From the NCBI GenBank assembly GCA_036785325.1, contig JAXIVH010000002.1, forward strand, positions 8,020,947-8,084,946: a stretch of DNA of 64,000 nt. Reading direction: 5' to 3'. A program made the translations under genes and the position numbers. Each line of letters opens with the position of its first letter. Within the stretch, counting starts at the first letter, position 1. This DNA comes from Urophycis tenuis. Its lineage: Eukaryota; Chordata; Actinopteri; Gadiformes; Phycidae. Positions 11,863 through 28,939 of the stretch are shown here, piece after piece. The notes below the pieces were generated by a model. The model saw only the letters and a list, made by a program, of their open reading frames with translations. It was not told where the DNA came from and searched no databases.

Positions 11863-13045
11863 CAGTGGCCCTCATTTATCAAACGAACGTAGAAATTAGC
11901 GCAAATCTGAACGCATGATTCATCTTACGATAGGACCCACGTGAGATTTACGAAACTTTCGTATCACACCAATCCCAGCGTACAAAGGAGCTTGGTGTTG
12001 ATAAATACGGCGGCTGAGATCGATCGTAATTAACGTAACACCCTATAAAAGAAGTCTCGCCCCTAACTTTTACGACATGGAGAAACATCCAACGGCAAAG
12101 AAGAAGGATTTTTTCAGAAACAGAAATGGAGACACTCGTGTCACTTGTTGATGCGCCCCCCCCCCCCCCCCCCAAGGACACTCACCCCTGCCCACCCAGC
12201 ACCCCCACCCCTCTCCCATGGACATACTTCATATTATTTATAGTAATGTTATTTATTGTATTATTTATTCTCAACTGCCGTTGCACCCCCCACCCCCATA
12301 TCCATACAACCCACATTCATCTGTTGTACCCGTTCCGTTGTATTGCACTATTGCACCAACTGTACACTTCTTCGTATTATATTAAAATTTCTCGCACAAC
12401 CTGTACATTGTTTACTTTTTTTTTAAATATACTGTTTACAGCTTGTTTCTGCTAGTGTTAGTAACCGTTTACTACCTTGACGACCACTACCTCCACCTGC
12501 ACTATTCTACTACTACTACTACTACTACTACTCATGTTTTTCAATTTTGCACTCTGCACCTTATTCTGCATTTCTGCATTTCAACCCGCACCTTTATCGC
12601 TCATTTGCACTTCTGGTTAGAACGCCAACTGCATTTCGTTGTCCCTGTACTTGTACTCTGCACAATGACAATAAAGTTTAATCTAATCTAATCTAATTAA
12701 GGGCAAGCAAAAAAAACGCTGTATGGAAACAAATCACTGTTGCAGTCAACAGTGTGCCCCATGTTCAGCGGGCTACGGAAGAGGTAAATAAGTAATTGAA
12801 TAAATAATTCAATGTAAAATTGATGTTAAATTGATCCTGCTTAAAACATTTCACATTTGACCTATAGGCTATTGTTTGCATTGCGTTAAAGTTATTTTAT
12901 TCCGAATAAGGTGAAGAAAAAGTTGTCCGACTCTTGCGGATATACCATGTCTCGCCACTGGTCACACTTGAAAAAGTTGCGTACACGAGCTCAGACCTGA
13001 CGTGAGATTTCGTCGCAGCCTGCGCTCACGTTCAAATTGATAAAT
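11863..13045. mobile_element. probable old transposon carrying a LINE 3' tail
   Basis: The left end reads CCCTCATTTATCAAACG and the right end near 13032 reads TTGATAAATG in inverse, suggesting degenerate inverted ends. Inside, about 12180-12699 looks like a retroposed LINE 3' end that finishes AATGACAATAAAG followed by (TCTAA)n. A (CTA)n run is at 12508-12532 and a 16-base poly-C near 12157. Boundaries uncertain. Confidence 0.4.
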
Positions 13046-13395
13046 GCAAACACTTTCCAAAGAATTCCTTTATCTGTTGCATCTTTTATCTGTGTTTATT
13101 ATTCATATCTCATCCACTATTAGGAGCTGAAATGAACACACTGACAATAAATAACTACGTAACATGAGACGCGGTTGGTTCGCGGCGAAGCCTGACCATG
13201 TTTTAGGGTAAGGGTTTCGATCGAAGATGTCATCGTCCGTTGAGAAAGTGTTGATGTGGAAAGATCCGCTTTGTAAACAATGGCGTCAAACCAAGCTGCT
13301 TCTCTTTGTGCTGACCTGAGAATGAAAATAAACAATGATAAACCATATGGCTCCATGAGAACGTAATGCTCTTCCAGCAAAACCTTGTCTGTAGG

Positions 13396-14450
13396 TAGGG
13401 ATGCACCGATACCGATACCAGTATCGGGTATCTGGCCGATACTTCATTAAAATACTCGTACTCGTATTCGTTTTTAATTGCCGATACCACGCACCGATAC
13501 CACTATGCCAGTAGCCTACATCAAACCGGCCGTATGCAGAGATGAGTTGTCCTACCTAACTAACTCGGGGGAGATAATGAATGAGCAGAAACTCTGAGAT
13601 TCTGCCAAAGGCTTGTGTGTGTGAATGTTCGCTGCGAAAAGACGTAACAGTAGGCTAAGTCATGTCGGCAATTTGGGCATATTTTAAGATAAAGCGTCAT
13701 CCGGCAGACTGTAAGATCTGTAATGCTACGGTGTCGAGAGGCGGAAAGGAAAGTACTTCCAAAGGAAAGACGCACCATAGTGCTTAGTACACAGAGTTAT
13801 GACGTCTTGCAAAAGCGAGAGAAAATGTCCAAAGACAACTCTCGGGCAATACAAATAACAGAGGCACTTACTCACTTCATAGCGCTCAATGACCAGCCAC
13901 TTTCAGTTGTTGATAATGTTGGATTTCGCCGTCTTTTAAAAGTGCTAGAGCCCATATGAGATTCCCAGTCGCCTCTACATCACCGATGTGATGTTGCCAA
14001 AGGTGTATGATAAAGTGAAAGATCACGTTGACGTCATTTGACAACATAGTTCGTTGATTTGTTTAGCCTTTCTGAAGAAACATGGGAATAGTGCCACATG
14101 GTTTGTGTACTTGAAAGAAGGATACTTTTGATAACTGAAATGTGATAATGTGCTTATTAAGCAATAGTTCTGATCACTTTTTGTGATTTATTTTTGTTGT
14201 TATTCGCTTTATCTGGTTATATTTACATTTTGTCTAATGTGATGGCATTTTGTCTTTGAAGGCTTTTTTTTGTTATAACCAGAAAGCTCTGTTTAGTTTT
14301 GGCTTGAAATAGCCTGTTCAAATGAATTGTACTTCTTTCATAGAGACCAAATCTAGAAAGTATTGGTATCGGTACTCGGTATCGGCAAGTACACAAATAA
14401 AAGTATCGGTATCGTATCGGTTTGAAAAAAGTGGTATCACTGCATCCCTA
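13396..14450 (+). mobile_element. hAT transposon copy, internally deleted, BED-finger type
   Basis: A 1055-base element with ends TAGGGATGCACCGATAC and their inverse, GTATCACTGCATCCCTA. A perfect 8-base TSD, TCTGTAGG, occupies 13388-13395 and 14451-14458. From 13662 it encodes WAYFKIKR...CKICNATVSRGGKE, the start of a BED zinc finger, then a stop. A second frame at 13723-13959 contains NDQPLSVVDNVGFRRLLK, typical of ZBED/hAT transposases. Most of the transposase is missing, so it is not autonomous. Confidence 0.9.
13662..13959 (+). pseudogene. hAT (ZBED-like) transposase remnant
   Basis: N-terminal BED finger and the following conserved segment of a hAT transposase, split by stop codons and a frame change. 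The catalytic core and dimerisation domain are absent. Confidence 0.75.
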
Positions 14451-14859
14451 TCTGTAGGCCTACGTCATATTGTTGTCTTATGTGGAATTTGTATCTAATG
14501 CAGGTATCTACTGACAGACAGATGATCAGATTAATGATCCCTGAGGGAAATTGCATTTTTTACAATACTCGGGGAAAAGAAAAGAAAGTACTGCATTTAA
14601 GTATTTCGCTGTGAATGTGAATGCATAAAAAGAACCGGTGGGAAGTCATAGAACAAAAGCAATGAAGGCAATGCAATAAAAACTATGAATAATAAAAAAC
14701 ATAACAATTAAAATAGTCATCAACATAAAGTCAGACACAATAATGACTACTGGTTGGCAATGCCTGTATTTCCTCACATCACACTTCCTCACACAGTGTA
14801 GTGCATACGGATATTGTGACATAAACGAGGGACCTGATTTTTTAAGGTGTGGAGACAAA

Positions 14860-15256
14860 CAGTACGTTTACATGCAGCAAGAAATTCGAATTTCTAATCG
14901 TATAAGACATCGTTCAGACTTTTTAAGTGCATGTAAACACCTTAATCCGACCTACTTCGGACTTACTTCGGACATCTCAAAATCGGATAACAACACCTGG
15001 ATAATTCGTTCATAGTCGGACTTTTAACGGCATGTATACTCAGCAATCGGATCTGAATCGGATTTTGCATTCTGCACATGCGCAGTGCCATTCTGCACAT
15101 GCGCAGCGCCACATAGCGTCCAGAGTCAGCCCATGCTCCGGCTGTTAATCCGATTCTCTGAACGGCATGTATACTCGGACAAGTGATCTGGTCTTACGCA
15201 TGTCATTATCTGATCCGATCAGAAATTCGAATTTCTTGCTGCATGTAAACGTACTG
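14860..15256. mobile_element. MITE with about 34-base inverted ends
   Basis: The left end CAGTACGTTTACATGCAGCA and the following AAATTCGAATTT are mirrored at 15222-15256. The interior has a tandem duplication (TTCTGCACATGCGCAG, twice, 15068-15107) and no ORF. No clear target-site duplication. Confidence 0.7.
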
Positions 15257-15359
15257 AAATGAAGCATAGCAGGAAACTTCATGAAAGCGCCAGCGGGCTC
15301 ATTGTGACCTCATTTTATGAGTGAAGAGTCGAGCGCGGACACGAGGAAGTCGTTGACGT

Positions 15360-15515
15360 GTGTTGATGGTTTATTATTTTCTATTGTCCATTGTTTATTG
15401 TCATATTATTACGATATTGTCACGCACCAGCCACCAAGTTGAAATTCCTCGTATGCAAACCTACTTGGCAATAAAAATATTTCTGGTTCTGCTTCTGTTT
15501 CTAATTGATGGCTTT
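15360..15515 (+). mobile_element. L2-like LINE 3' tail fragment
   Basis: The stretch AAACCTACTTGGCAATAAA followed by a degenerate TTCTG run matches the 3' end of the larger LINE fragment at 61291-62057. Confidence 0.5.
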
Positions 15516-16887
15516 CTGTCTGGAGATCATTCCACTGCGGCTTGTACCAACCCCCAATATATGAGCATCATTCAAAGTTAACAGACAATAGAGGAACACA
15601 CAGGAGTGCTGAGGTTTAATGTTTATCTTTTTTTATCAAGCAAGTTACAATAAAAATATTGTGGGCGGTCAATTGACCTTTGTCCGTGGTGTGTGATGAT
15701 TTGCTCATAACTCAAAAACAAAACAAAAAGCACACCTTGTATGAAGCATTATGATTTATGAACTGATAGACGTGTGTGTTTCGATGGTGCCTTCATCTTT
15801 ATCGTGTCATAAATGCTCTGCCCATGGATCCCCTGAGTCAATACGGTCAATGGGCAGTGAGTGAGCACCAAGATATACTGGAACAGCATACAATATACTG
15901 TGATGTATAAGACAACAGACACACAATAGGAAAATTATCACCCATTTAACTAACCATATAACTAAGACCCATACCATTGGTTCACCCCTAACATGGTGAC
16001 CCGTGGTATGGGTTTTTTGGCACACAGCGCCAGTGACAGCCAACAACATTGTGAGTGTGTGATGGACAATCCGACTCTCTGGTGCCATCAGACACTGGGC
16101 TTTTCCAGTGTAAGGCCGCCCTGCCTTCTCTCAATTGCCCTCAGCCTGGGCTGGCCTGTGAGTAACTGCAAATAGACAGGAATGTACATCAGCTGATGGC
16201 AATCAGTTTTATTAATGTATTGTTTATGGTGTCATTGGCTTACACATTTTGCTTGTATTACCTTAGTTTCCACCGTAATAAGGGCACACCTTTAAATGAC
16301 GACATCCATTGTTAGTGCTGTTTTTTTTGTCCTCTGAATAAATAAAGGTGTTGTTGGAAAGGCAAAGCTCACCATAGATGGACAGATCAGACAGAATAGT
16401 TTTCCATATGGGGACCACAACCAACAATCTGGACACTTTGGAGTCTCCCAGGTGTTCACAGCGCCTTATACTGCCTGATGAGCTGCATGTTCAGCGTGGG
16501 CTGTACCATCAGATGGGAGTTCAATAGGGGCTTCCTGGCAGGGATGCGCTTCTCCACATACCATAGTGTCCTCAGATGGACCCCCTTCCATACCTGAGTC
16601 GTTCCAAAACCTCACCTCCGTGGTGGAAAACACAGCGGCCCCAGCGCTCGGCCAACAGGATGCGGAGGTCAAACACCTCCTCATCCATGAATAGTAATTG
16701 ATTAATGGTAATTGATTTGTGAGTGAGGAAGCCCCACACAACGTGGGCGCAGACTGGTTCTGTGTCTTGTAGTGTTAGCGGAGTAACTTATCAAGGTGCA
16801 TAACCACATACATGTTTAACTTTATGTTGCACTGTATTCATAAAGTAGTGTTCTTTGTGCAGTTGTTGCGTGTGAATCTAGTGAATC
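15516..16887. other. intergenic, no gene supported
   Basis: Contains an imperfect inverted repeat around 15966-16013 (ACCCATACCA arms). A minus-strand stretch at about 16466-16741 codes for MDEEVFDLRILLAERWG but is quickly interrupted. It may be a decayed transposon gene, though I cannot name a family. Confidence 0.4.
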
Positions 16888-16890
16888 TTA

Positions 16891-18013
16891 GGCCCAATCT
16901 CAATTCTCTATCTTACCCCTTCCCCTTGGTTTTGCGCGTTCACGTGAGAAGAAGGGCTATCTCAATTCTCATTTCAATCGAGGGGTAGGGCCAAGGGGAA
17001 GGGGTAGACACCCCTTGAAACCAAGTAAGATCGGGAGCTTACTTGAAACCAAGGGGTACCCATTACAATGCGCAACCGGCAACAATTGCGGCCAGATCTC
17101 CACGAGAGTCCCATAAATGTAAGTATTTTCGGCTGAAATAATTGATTTAAAATTTACGGCAGTATTGTTTTGTGCTCTAAACAGTCCTGTACCTATATAC
17201 TGTATATGCAACCATATCGAAACTTTTTTGAAAATCGATATGCTAACGTTACATTGCTGAGTGCACAACTGCATTTCTCTGACTAGCAATGAACTCCATG
17301 CATGTCTAGTTTACTAAACTTAATTAGCAGCGAATTCCGTTTGATATCAGTGTAGACAACTAGAGACATCGATACGTGCTTTACATATATCATCCTTTTT
17401 CACACAGGGACGCCGGAGGAAACCCGGCAGCTGATAAGTTTTCGGCACGAAAACGAGCAGAAATGTCTGAAATCAAAATACGCTGCGTGGGAGTCATGCG
17501 TTCAATGTTGTCGCCATTCATAATTGAAAATAAAGAGAAATGTTGGTTAACAAAGACATTGTTTCTGAACATCAATGAAATTCAAAACCGTAATAACTGA
17601 AAAAGATGTATGATGACGTAGCCGTACCGAGTGTTGTCTCAATTCATAGGGGCATGCTCCACTCTGTTTCAAGGGCCAATACGTAGGGGAACTGGGAAGG
17701 CGAAAGCGTAACGTGAGCGTAACGTTGGCGTATCAATTCACACCGCCGCCGTTTGTTTGGCTATATTTAATACGATAATAGGCGTACACGTCAAACGAGA
17801 CGCTTCAGAAACGCTTAAAAATAGAAGTGAAGCGTAAAGTTAAGCTTTGGTCGGCCGTGAGACGGGCGTAAAACGCTGCCGGTGTAAATCAGTGCACTGG
17901 TTTGAATGGAATTCTATCACCAGCGGAAAACGCTTCTAACGGCTCTGGTGTAAATTGGCCTGAAGGGGAAAGGGGCAAGGGGAAGGGGTAAGATAGAGAA
18001 TTGAGATTGTGCC
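16891..18013 (-). mobile_element. Harbinger-like non-autonomous transposon, copy 3, inverted, with insertion
   Basis: Same family as copies at 6524 and 10593 but in the opposite orientation. A perfect 3-base TSD, TTA, occupies 16888-16890 and 18014-18016; TTA/TAA is the Harbinger target. About 270 extra bases near 17688-17962, absent from the other copies, indicate a nested insertion of unknown type. The small shared ORF is at 17390-17575. Confidence 0.8.
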
Positions 18014-19509
18014 TTACTGTGAGGTCAACATTGTCCTGCATTCTAAATTGGCAATGATCTTCTTTTGTATCAATTGATATGGCGATTATATTAGAAAATA
18101 ATCAGCACGCAAACACATGTATCTTTTTATGATGCATACTTTTACTAGCTACTATGATTATCAAGAATGTCCTAATAAGATAAAGGTGACCCGAGACACA
18201 AGAGCATGCGCCGTATGCTCTTTGTGTTTCTGGTCTAATCTAAACTAAACACCGTGCTTCGTTTTTGCCTCACTGGCGGCTCCTACCGATGGATCATTGT
18301 ATTCAACTGACTACAATGACAACACATGTGTTACCAAAATGAGTCGACTTGGGACAAATGGAATAACTGATACAGGAATCTGGCCTGTACAAAGGGCAAA
18401 TGGAGTCCTAGTTCAGACACTATTCTCATTTTGTTGGTTCTATTGTAGAAATAAAAACGTTACTGCTACTGCTGTTACCAACACGTAAGACACTGCTTAC
18501 CCGGGATATAAAGTCGTATAATATCTATGGCAGAGTTGCCACACACCTAAGTGTCACACACCCACACCTATGGTCACGCTGGCTTTGCCCATAAATCTCA
18601 CACTCTCACGCTACCGCTGTAATTCTCCCACCAGATTTATAATCATCTCTTTATTTGTGTTGTTATCCATTCACATTTTACGAATAGCCTCTCTCCACTC
18701 TGCCTCCAACGGAACAATCACCACGGGACGTACAAGCATGGGCTCCCGCCAACGACTATCGCCCGCCCCCTGGCGATAGTTGTGTGCGAATACATACATC
18801 AAAACACCATTCAAATGTCATATGTATTTACATTGTATTTACATTTACATTTTTGACAGGGGTCATGTTTGTGATGATGTAGGGTAATGTTGTGACGTGT
18901 TGGCCTAAGTAGGGCCAGATATCAGAGCTTATGCTGAGTTCTCGGCACTAGGCCTATAGATCGATCTTATATCAAAATTATAGACACACAAGTCTTCGTA
19001 GGAGGCCAATGTGAAGGATTACTGGTTGTTGAGTTTTTCTATCTTGCGATTTAATTTAACGAAATATTAAATCGGTTCATTTTGGGTTTAGTGACACCAA
19101 ACATATTGCAGTTGTGAACCCAATGTAGGCCTATAATATTTCATATCATATAGACATAAATTGAAGTTATTTAGATGTTTGGTTTTGTGCTTAATGGTTT
19201 TGGTCTTGCCATTTGGGTTTAGTGCTGTTTTGGTTTTTACACTACAACATCCCAACAGCAGCATGCTTTCCATTCATCCATATCCTACACTGATTATACA
19301 GATACATATTATATGATATGATGTCTTATTTCACCACTATGCTATTAGTGACACATAGTGTGGCAAGGAGGAGCCAAAGATATCTCGAACAGACTACGCG
19401 AGCTGCTCTCTTCTGACCTTGAACTACTGCCGCCCCATTTGGTTGCTTTCCAATGACTGCCACTGGGTGGCGCTGTGTTCTTACTGTTCTGTCAGTGTTG
19501 GTGTCTACA
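18014..19509. other. intergenic, no gene supported
   Basis: AT-rich sequence with short open frames lacking any family signature. A short hairpin (arms around GACTATCGCC / GGCGATAGTT) lies near 18750-18782. Confidence 0.4.
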
Positions 19510-19932
19510 CAGTCTCACGGCAGTTGGTGAAATAGTCACGAAATGTAATCTATTGATTCGTGTACATGGACACGAATTTCCTTTTTTTTCGTGACACTCA
19601 GCACAACTCTTAAACTAATGTATTTCTGCACCACGTTATACATACACATATTTACTGTACATATCATGTACAGTAAATACTACAGTACCCATGAGCCTCT
19701 TGGTGAAGACGCCAGCTAAATCTACCCGAGGGCCCGCCGCCAGTTCTCTTTAACCCTGGGATATCATTGTTAGGGGTTATGGGTTAGGGTGAGGGTTAGG
19801 GGTTAAGTTAGGGTTTGGGTTATAATGTAAGTCGTGCTGAGTGTCACGAAAAAAAGGGACATTCGTGTCCACGTACACGAATCAATAGATTAGGACTATT
19901 TCGTGACTATTTTACGAACTGCCGTGAGACTG
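19510..19932. mobile_element. MITE with roughly 100-base inverted ends
   Basis: The left arm starts CAGTCTCACGGCAGTT and the right arm ends AACTGCCGTGAGACTG. Both contain ATTGATTCGTGTAC or its inverse. The centre (19770-19822) is GGGTTAGGGTGAGGGTTAGG-like, resembling telomere repeats. No ORF. Confidence 0.75.
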
Positions 19933-21415
19933 GGTTGACTTTTCATGACGAATAGGCGATTATTATTAGGTCCACACTACAAAGTCGATATTATTGTATT
20001 CATATCATCAAACTACTTGCTAGTAGGCTAATGCTCCTTTCACTGGCAAACTATATACAGTATGCAAGATGTAAATATTCAAGGCAGCATAATAATCACT
20101 CAAAAACATGTCCTCTTAGATCTCCATTTTGTGTTTGTAGCCACTCGACTATGATGACAGAAACTAGTACTAGTGTGGTCAGGTCACTTTCCTTGGCCAT
20201 ATCTTGTTACAAAAGATGAATTTCCAGTTCTTCCTCATGCTTATAACGAGATACCGGGTGTCTTATTGCGAGATGTCATGTTTTTATTTCAGTCCACAGC
20301 TTCAGTAGACATGGCGCTCATGGAAGAAGGCAGCCCGAAAGACATGGAAACATGGCAATAAAAGGAAATATACATTGATCTAGATTCTCAACTAGACGTT
20401 TAGGGCATGACCTTCCATCGTGATTTTTCTATGTATATTGTATCCGACATAGTAACATTACGAATAGACCTTGTATCTAGTATGTCCGTAGAAACACATC
20501 CCCAATATTGTCTTTAGTAAACCTCTGCCGTCTCCTGCAGGCCTACTGTCTCCTCCACATTTGCTCGAAACTTGAGGTGATCTCAGCCCTCACGCACACC
20601 TCTGTCCACAAATCACTAACCCTGGTAATTAATCTCTCTCTCAATGTGTCAGTGTCAGTGTCCTGCTACTAGATAACCACGTTGGTCCACTTCAGACAAG
20701 GTGTTTACTTGAGGGGCTTGTGAAATATGTGTGTTTGACGACGTGATATTGACTGACAGAAAGGGCGACAAATTCCTCTCAAGCTGAAACTGCAGATAGG
20801 AGTTTAAAATGAGCTTTTGTATACAAAACACACACGGCCGGTGGCCGTGCTGCTTCATACTGAGGGTGTGTCCGAGTGCATGTTGAGGAGCTGTGAAATG
20901 GTTGCGGTTCAGTTGGAATACAATTCAGTTAATCCAATGGAAATATATTTGTCAATAGTTTGTTTACGCAACGAGGGGCATTTTTGGGGTCAAAGAAGCT
21001 ATTTTTTATATAGGTCCTATAATATATAGGCCCTAATTGTATATATATAATGAAATAAATAAATACACTGTATTATACACACATTATGATATCATCATAA
21101 TGACATTTGGGCAAATGGGGATTACGAAAAAGTAACTTACTATAAAACAGGATGAAGAAGGTTGCCGCTCCTTAAATGCCAAGCATACCTGATGTCATAA
21201 TTACTCACCTGGCTTACTGACGGTTTACAGTGCTTTACTCAGATATCATATTTGTATAGTATTGAAGGAAGGGTTAGAAGCTTGAACTTCAAATAACGGG
21301 TGAGGAGATAACACTGTTGCTGCCGTCTAACCAGAATGACTAGGGGGCTGGACATGATCAATACAGGTATATTAGTGGGGAAATATCAGGGGCACCTCCA
21401 GACTGCCAATGCAAA
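19933..21415. other. intergenic upstream of the GPI-type CEACAM-like genes
   Basis: No gene or recognisable element. Open frames here are short and lack domain signatures. Confidence 0.4.
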
Positions 21416-24878
<3,463 letters not shown>

Positions 24879-24991
24879 ATGGCGTTGCTCGCACTCCCAC
24901 CATAATTTCGGAGCATGTACCTGTATTATGAATGAGCTAACGAATATGCCAGGGCCATGAGTGCTGTTTTGAGGCCTTTGATTGTAATAAA

Positions 24992-25950
24992 GTGCGGGGA
25001 ACATAAAAGTCATGCTGCTGGCATGGTGTGCCACAGGGTGCAGTAAACACTGACATGTGGAGCCATAGTTAAACATTAACGATGTGATAATGGAAAAGCT
25101 GGAAAAATGTGTTTGAGCTCTATTGTTAACTGGTTAATCATACTAGGCTACTACGCATGTTACCAAGATCACAGCTTCACATGACTATTAACTTTACTTT
25201 TGTCTCTTTGCTTCACAGATGCGTAACTTTTGGATAATCCATTACCCTGGCATTATGTTATTAAAGTTTTAGCGCTATCCAATGCTACATGGTAAAAATA
25301 AACAACTCTGTTTATTTTTTACCTTCATTGAAATCTACATCGCTTTTTTGATTTCATGTGGATTTTCAGATATCAAAATTGCTTTCACTTGTATGAATTA
25401 AAGGATGTAAACAGGAATGTATTATTGTTATTCATTATTTTAAATATCATAAATTGGGTGTTTTAAAATCAAGTCATGTGACTTGTTTTTATAAAACAAA
25501 TCGTATTAGTTTGAGATAAAACAAGTCGTATTAGTTATGTTTATTAGTTACTTAGTTCCACAATATGTATGTATTTTTTGTTAAATAAATTAAGTAAAAA
25601 ACGCTGAACGATCAAATCGTTTTCTGGATTGTTTTATATATTGAATTCCTGATTGTTGTCATTACAATGTGTTTCTAAATAATATTTCAGAAAATAAAGA
25701 AAATAGATATGTTGTTTTCCAATTTGGAAAAACTGATTTTTACTTCCAAATATGGTAAAACCTACAATTTATACGTAGAACATTGGTCACAATTAACAAA
25801 TCACTTCTACATTTCTCGGTCATTTCCTGTACATTTCTTCTTCTACTGCAATGGAAATGGAAAACGTGTAAACAGATATGCAAATATATAAAGGCATAAA
25901 CAGTATTACAACAACATTCATGACCTTGTTTTTCTTGTGTGTGTGCGTGT

Positions 25951-25984
<34 letters not shown>

Positions 25985-26751
25985 TAGACATAATAATAAT
26001 AAACAGTGGGGGATAAAGAAAGGGATCAAGAGAAGAGCCCGTGAAAGACAAACGTGACCAGGTGGAAGGACATCTTTCAACAACCATTGTTTAGCAAAGC
26101 AAATAAACTCAGTGGTTGCTGAATGGTCATTGTATCTGTCATTGTCAGTCACTGCCATGGATATCAAAGTAATCGCTCACTGCCATGGATATCAAAGTAA
26201 TCGCTCACGGCTCTGAAATGGTTTTGCCGAAATAGCACTTGTCTAAACAGGCGTTATTGACGTCCATTTAAAGTTTCCATTCCTCAAAAAAACACAAAGA
26301 GGTTTTCGATCACCTTTTTTTATTTTTGTTTTGTGCCAGTCACCAAGGTGTGTGCACTACATGACCAAATATTAATGATAAACCCTTCTGGGAAGGAAAA
26401 AAGTGCCCAGACCCACCCCATGTCCCTTTGAAAAGACAAATGGTTTACAGTAAATGTGAACACTCCTTCCTTGGTGTGTCTACTAATAACATGAAGTCAC
26501 CTTAGACCTAAACAAGCAGTGGGATATTACGAGTGTGACGGTGATGGCTTGGAGGGGGTGTGAGCTTTATTACACCATGAGACCAGAAAACAGTGATGTA
26601 GAGCAAATATTTGATCGGAGGGTTTCAGCAGAGACACAATAGCTAACTATAGGTCTAAATCAGACTGGACTGAAAGTCATTCTGCTGAGAAGTGGATCTT
26701 GTGTCAGAACCGTTACTAGGACGTTACCAGGACATTACCAGGACTAACATC
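24992..26751. other. intergenic, no gene supported
   Basis: AT-rich, with an AG/GT microsatellite at about 25937-25985 and a direct repeat at 26152-26205 (CACTGCCATGGATATCAAAG, twice in tandem). Confidence 0.5.
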
Positions 26752-28010
26752 ATGGAGCATCTGATGGCACCGTTCCTGACTATCATTCTGCTCACATTTG
26801 CAACAGGTGAGGTTACAAAACAGAGGATTAGCGATAGGAACAGCGCAATAAGAGGCCATGTTTAAGTGGCACTAGTGTATAAGGAATGGCACTAAATTGA
26901 ATCTGAACTGTCCAGAATGTACAAGAGTTGAGTGAACATTTCACAAGAGTCATATTGGAATATTTTGCCCATTGTGAATTGCCTGATGTCTGGGATTTTG
27001 AGAGCAAACAAAACAAAATACCAAAGAAAAATAATACTACTCTTTTTCCCCAGATCACATCAGTGGCCAGATGATCATTGCTTCTCAAAACCCTTTACCT
27101 GTTGGCAGCAACGTGACGTTGAGCCTATCCAACAAAACCACCATCATTATTGGGTCCTTGACTCATGAATCAAATACCGTTCTAATCATATTCAACAGCA
27201 GCCCTTACACATTTCCAATGTGGGAAGACAGGGTGACATTCAACCATAACTCAGCAGAGTTTTCCATCAGGTCACTTCAAGTGTCAGATTCTGGATTATA
27301 TAAATTATCTGGAGGGCAGCCATCTTTTGAAGCAGAGATCGCACTGTCGGTCCAAGGTGGGTAACGTACAATTATACACTTTTTTCATCTATACTACCAA
27401 TGCATGCGTATACACACAAGCTCACATGTACACATCAAAGTAATGATCAATTCAGTACAACAAAAACGTTTTTTTTTCTTTTTTACTTTTTTTTTAACTC
27501 GATTCTAAGTCACCAATTGTGAAAAGCATCCCCCAAAGGGTAAAAAAAAAAAAAAGACAAAGGGCTAGTCTCCAAATAGGGCCAACCACGGTCTGTCCAG
27601 GTGTCGGTGGCACCGCTCCACACCGCATGTGATGCCACGCGGTCAAAGGAAAGCGTTCGTCCGGTCCTCGACACTTTCTCCCCTGCCTCCCGCAGAGATC
27701 ATCGTCGACGTGACCCTGAGGGCCAGCGGGGCCCATCTGGTGGAGCTCAACGACTCAGTGGTTCTCACCTGCAGCGTCTCCAACGGCACCTCCCTGTCTT
27801 ACACCTGGACCAAGAACGGCTCGCTGGTCACCGCGGCGGACGGCGGCGTGCTGCTCAGCGGCGAGGGCGCCGTTCTCACCATCGCCGCCGTGTCCCGGGA
27901 CGACCAGGGGCCCTTCGTCTGCGGGGTGCACAACGGCGTGAGCGATGGCGCCAGCGCCCCCCTCCTGTTGGACATCAGCTGTACGTGGCGGCGAGGAGCG
28001 AGCGAGAGAG

Positions 28011-28060
<50 letters not shown>

Positions 28061-28876
28061 GTCCCCGCCAAACAAAAAAAAAAGATATTGCGCGTGTCTC
28101 GCTGACGACGGCCAGTAACCGTGCCCTCTTTGTTCCCCCCCCCCCCCCCCCCCCGCGCCAGATGGTCCGACCGACACGAAGATGGCCGCCATCCCGGCAA
28201 TGGCGGCGTACAAGACGGGATCCAACGTCACGTTGTCTTGCCACACCGAGTCCCGCCCCGCGGCCAGCGTCCGGTGGTTCTTTAACGGGATGGACCTTGG
28301 CCTGGACGGCCCGCAGATTCAACTCAAACACACCGAAAAAAACCAAACAGGGTATTACAAGTGTGTCCTTCACAACGCCGTGACAAGCAGGTACAGCAGC
28401 GTTGAGACCATGGTCCGAATTATGGGTAAGAGCGGAATACATTTTTGATCTTGCACTCACTTGGACGATTTGAATGCACTAGGCATCGGCATCAAACACA
28501 CAAAGTACATATGAAGTTTAAAATCCACACCCCCCCCCCCCCCCACCCCCCCCCCCCCCCCCAGACCCCATATCCCACGTTGTTATCAGTCATGCAGGGG
28601 GACCCGTGATCATGGGCCAGTCGGTCACTCTGAGGTGTGACGTGAACGCGTCCGTGGCAGCAATATCGTGGTGGAAGAACGGCGTCGCCGTGACGGCGTC
28701 CAACACGACATCGCTGGGCAACAACAGTCTGACTTTCAACCCCGTCATGTACTCAGACACTGGGCACTATCAGTGTCGGGCGGTCGATCTCGTGAGCGAC
28801 ATGTTCAGTAGTCCGTACATGCTCATAGTATACCGTAAGTACTAAGTACACATCTATTCATATTTACACATTTGTG

Positions 28877-28939
<63 letters not shown>

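Noticed and set aside
12126..12455. 109-residue Pro-rich frame
   Set aside because: Driven by poly-C and a LINE 3' region; no family signature.
19770..19822. Telomere or chromosome-end sequence
   Set aside because: Units are few and irregular and lie inside a MITE with inverted arms.
27601..28383. 260-residue Arg/Pro-rich plus-strand frame
   Set aside because: Runs across two Ig exons in the wrong frame and through (GA)n and poly-C tracts.
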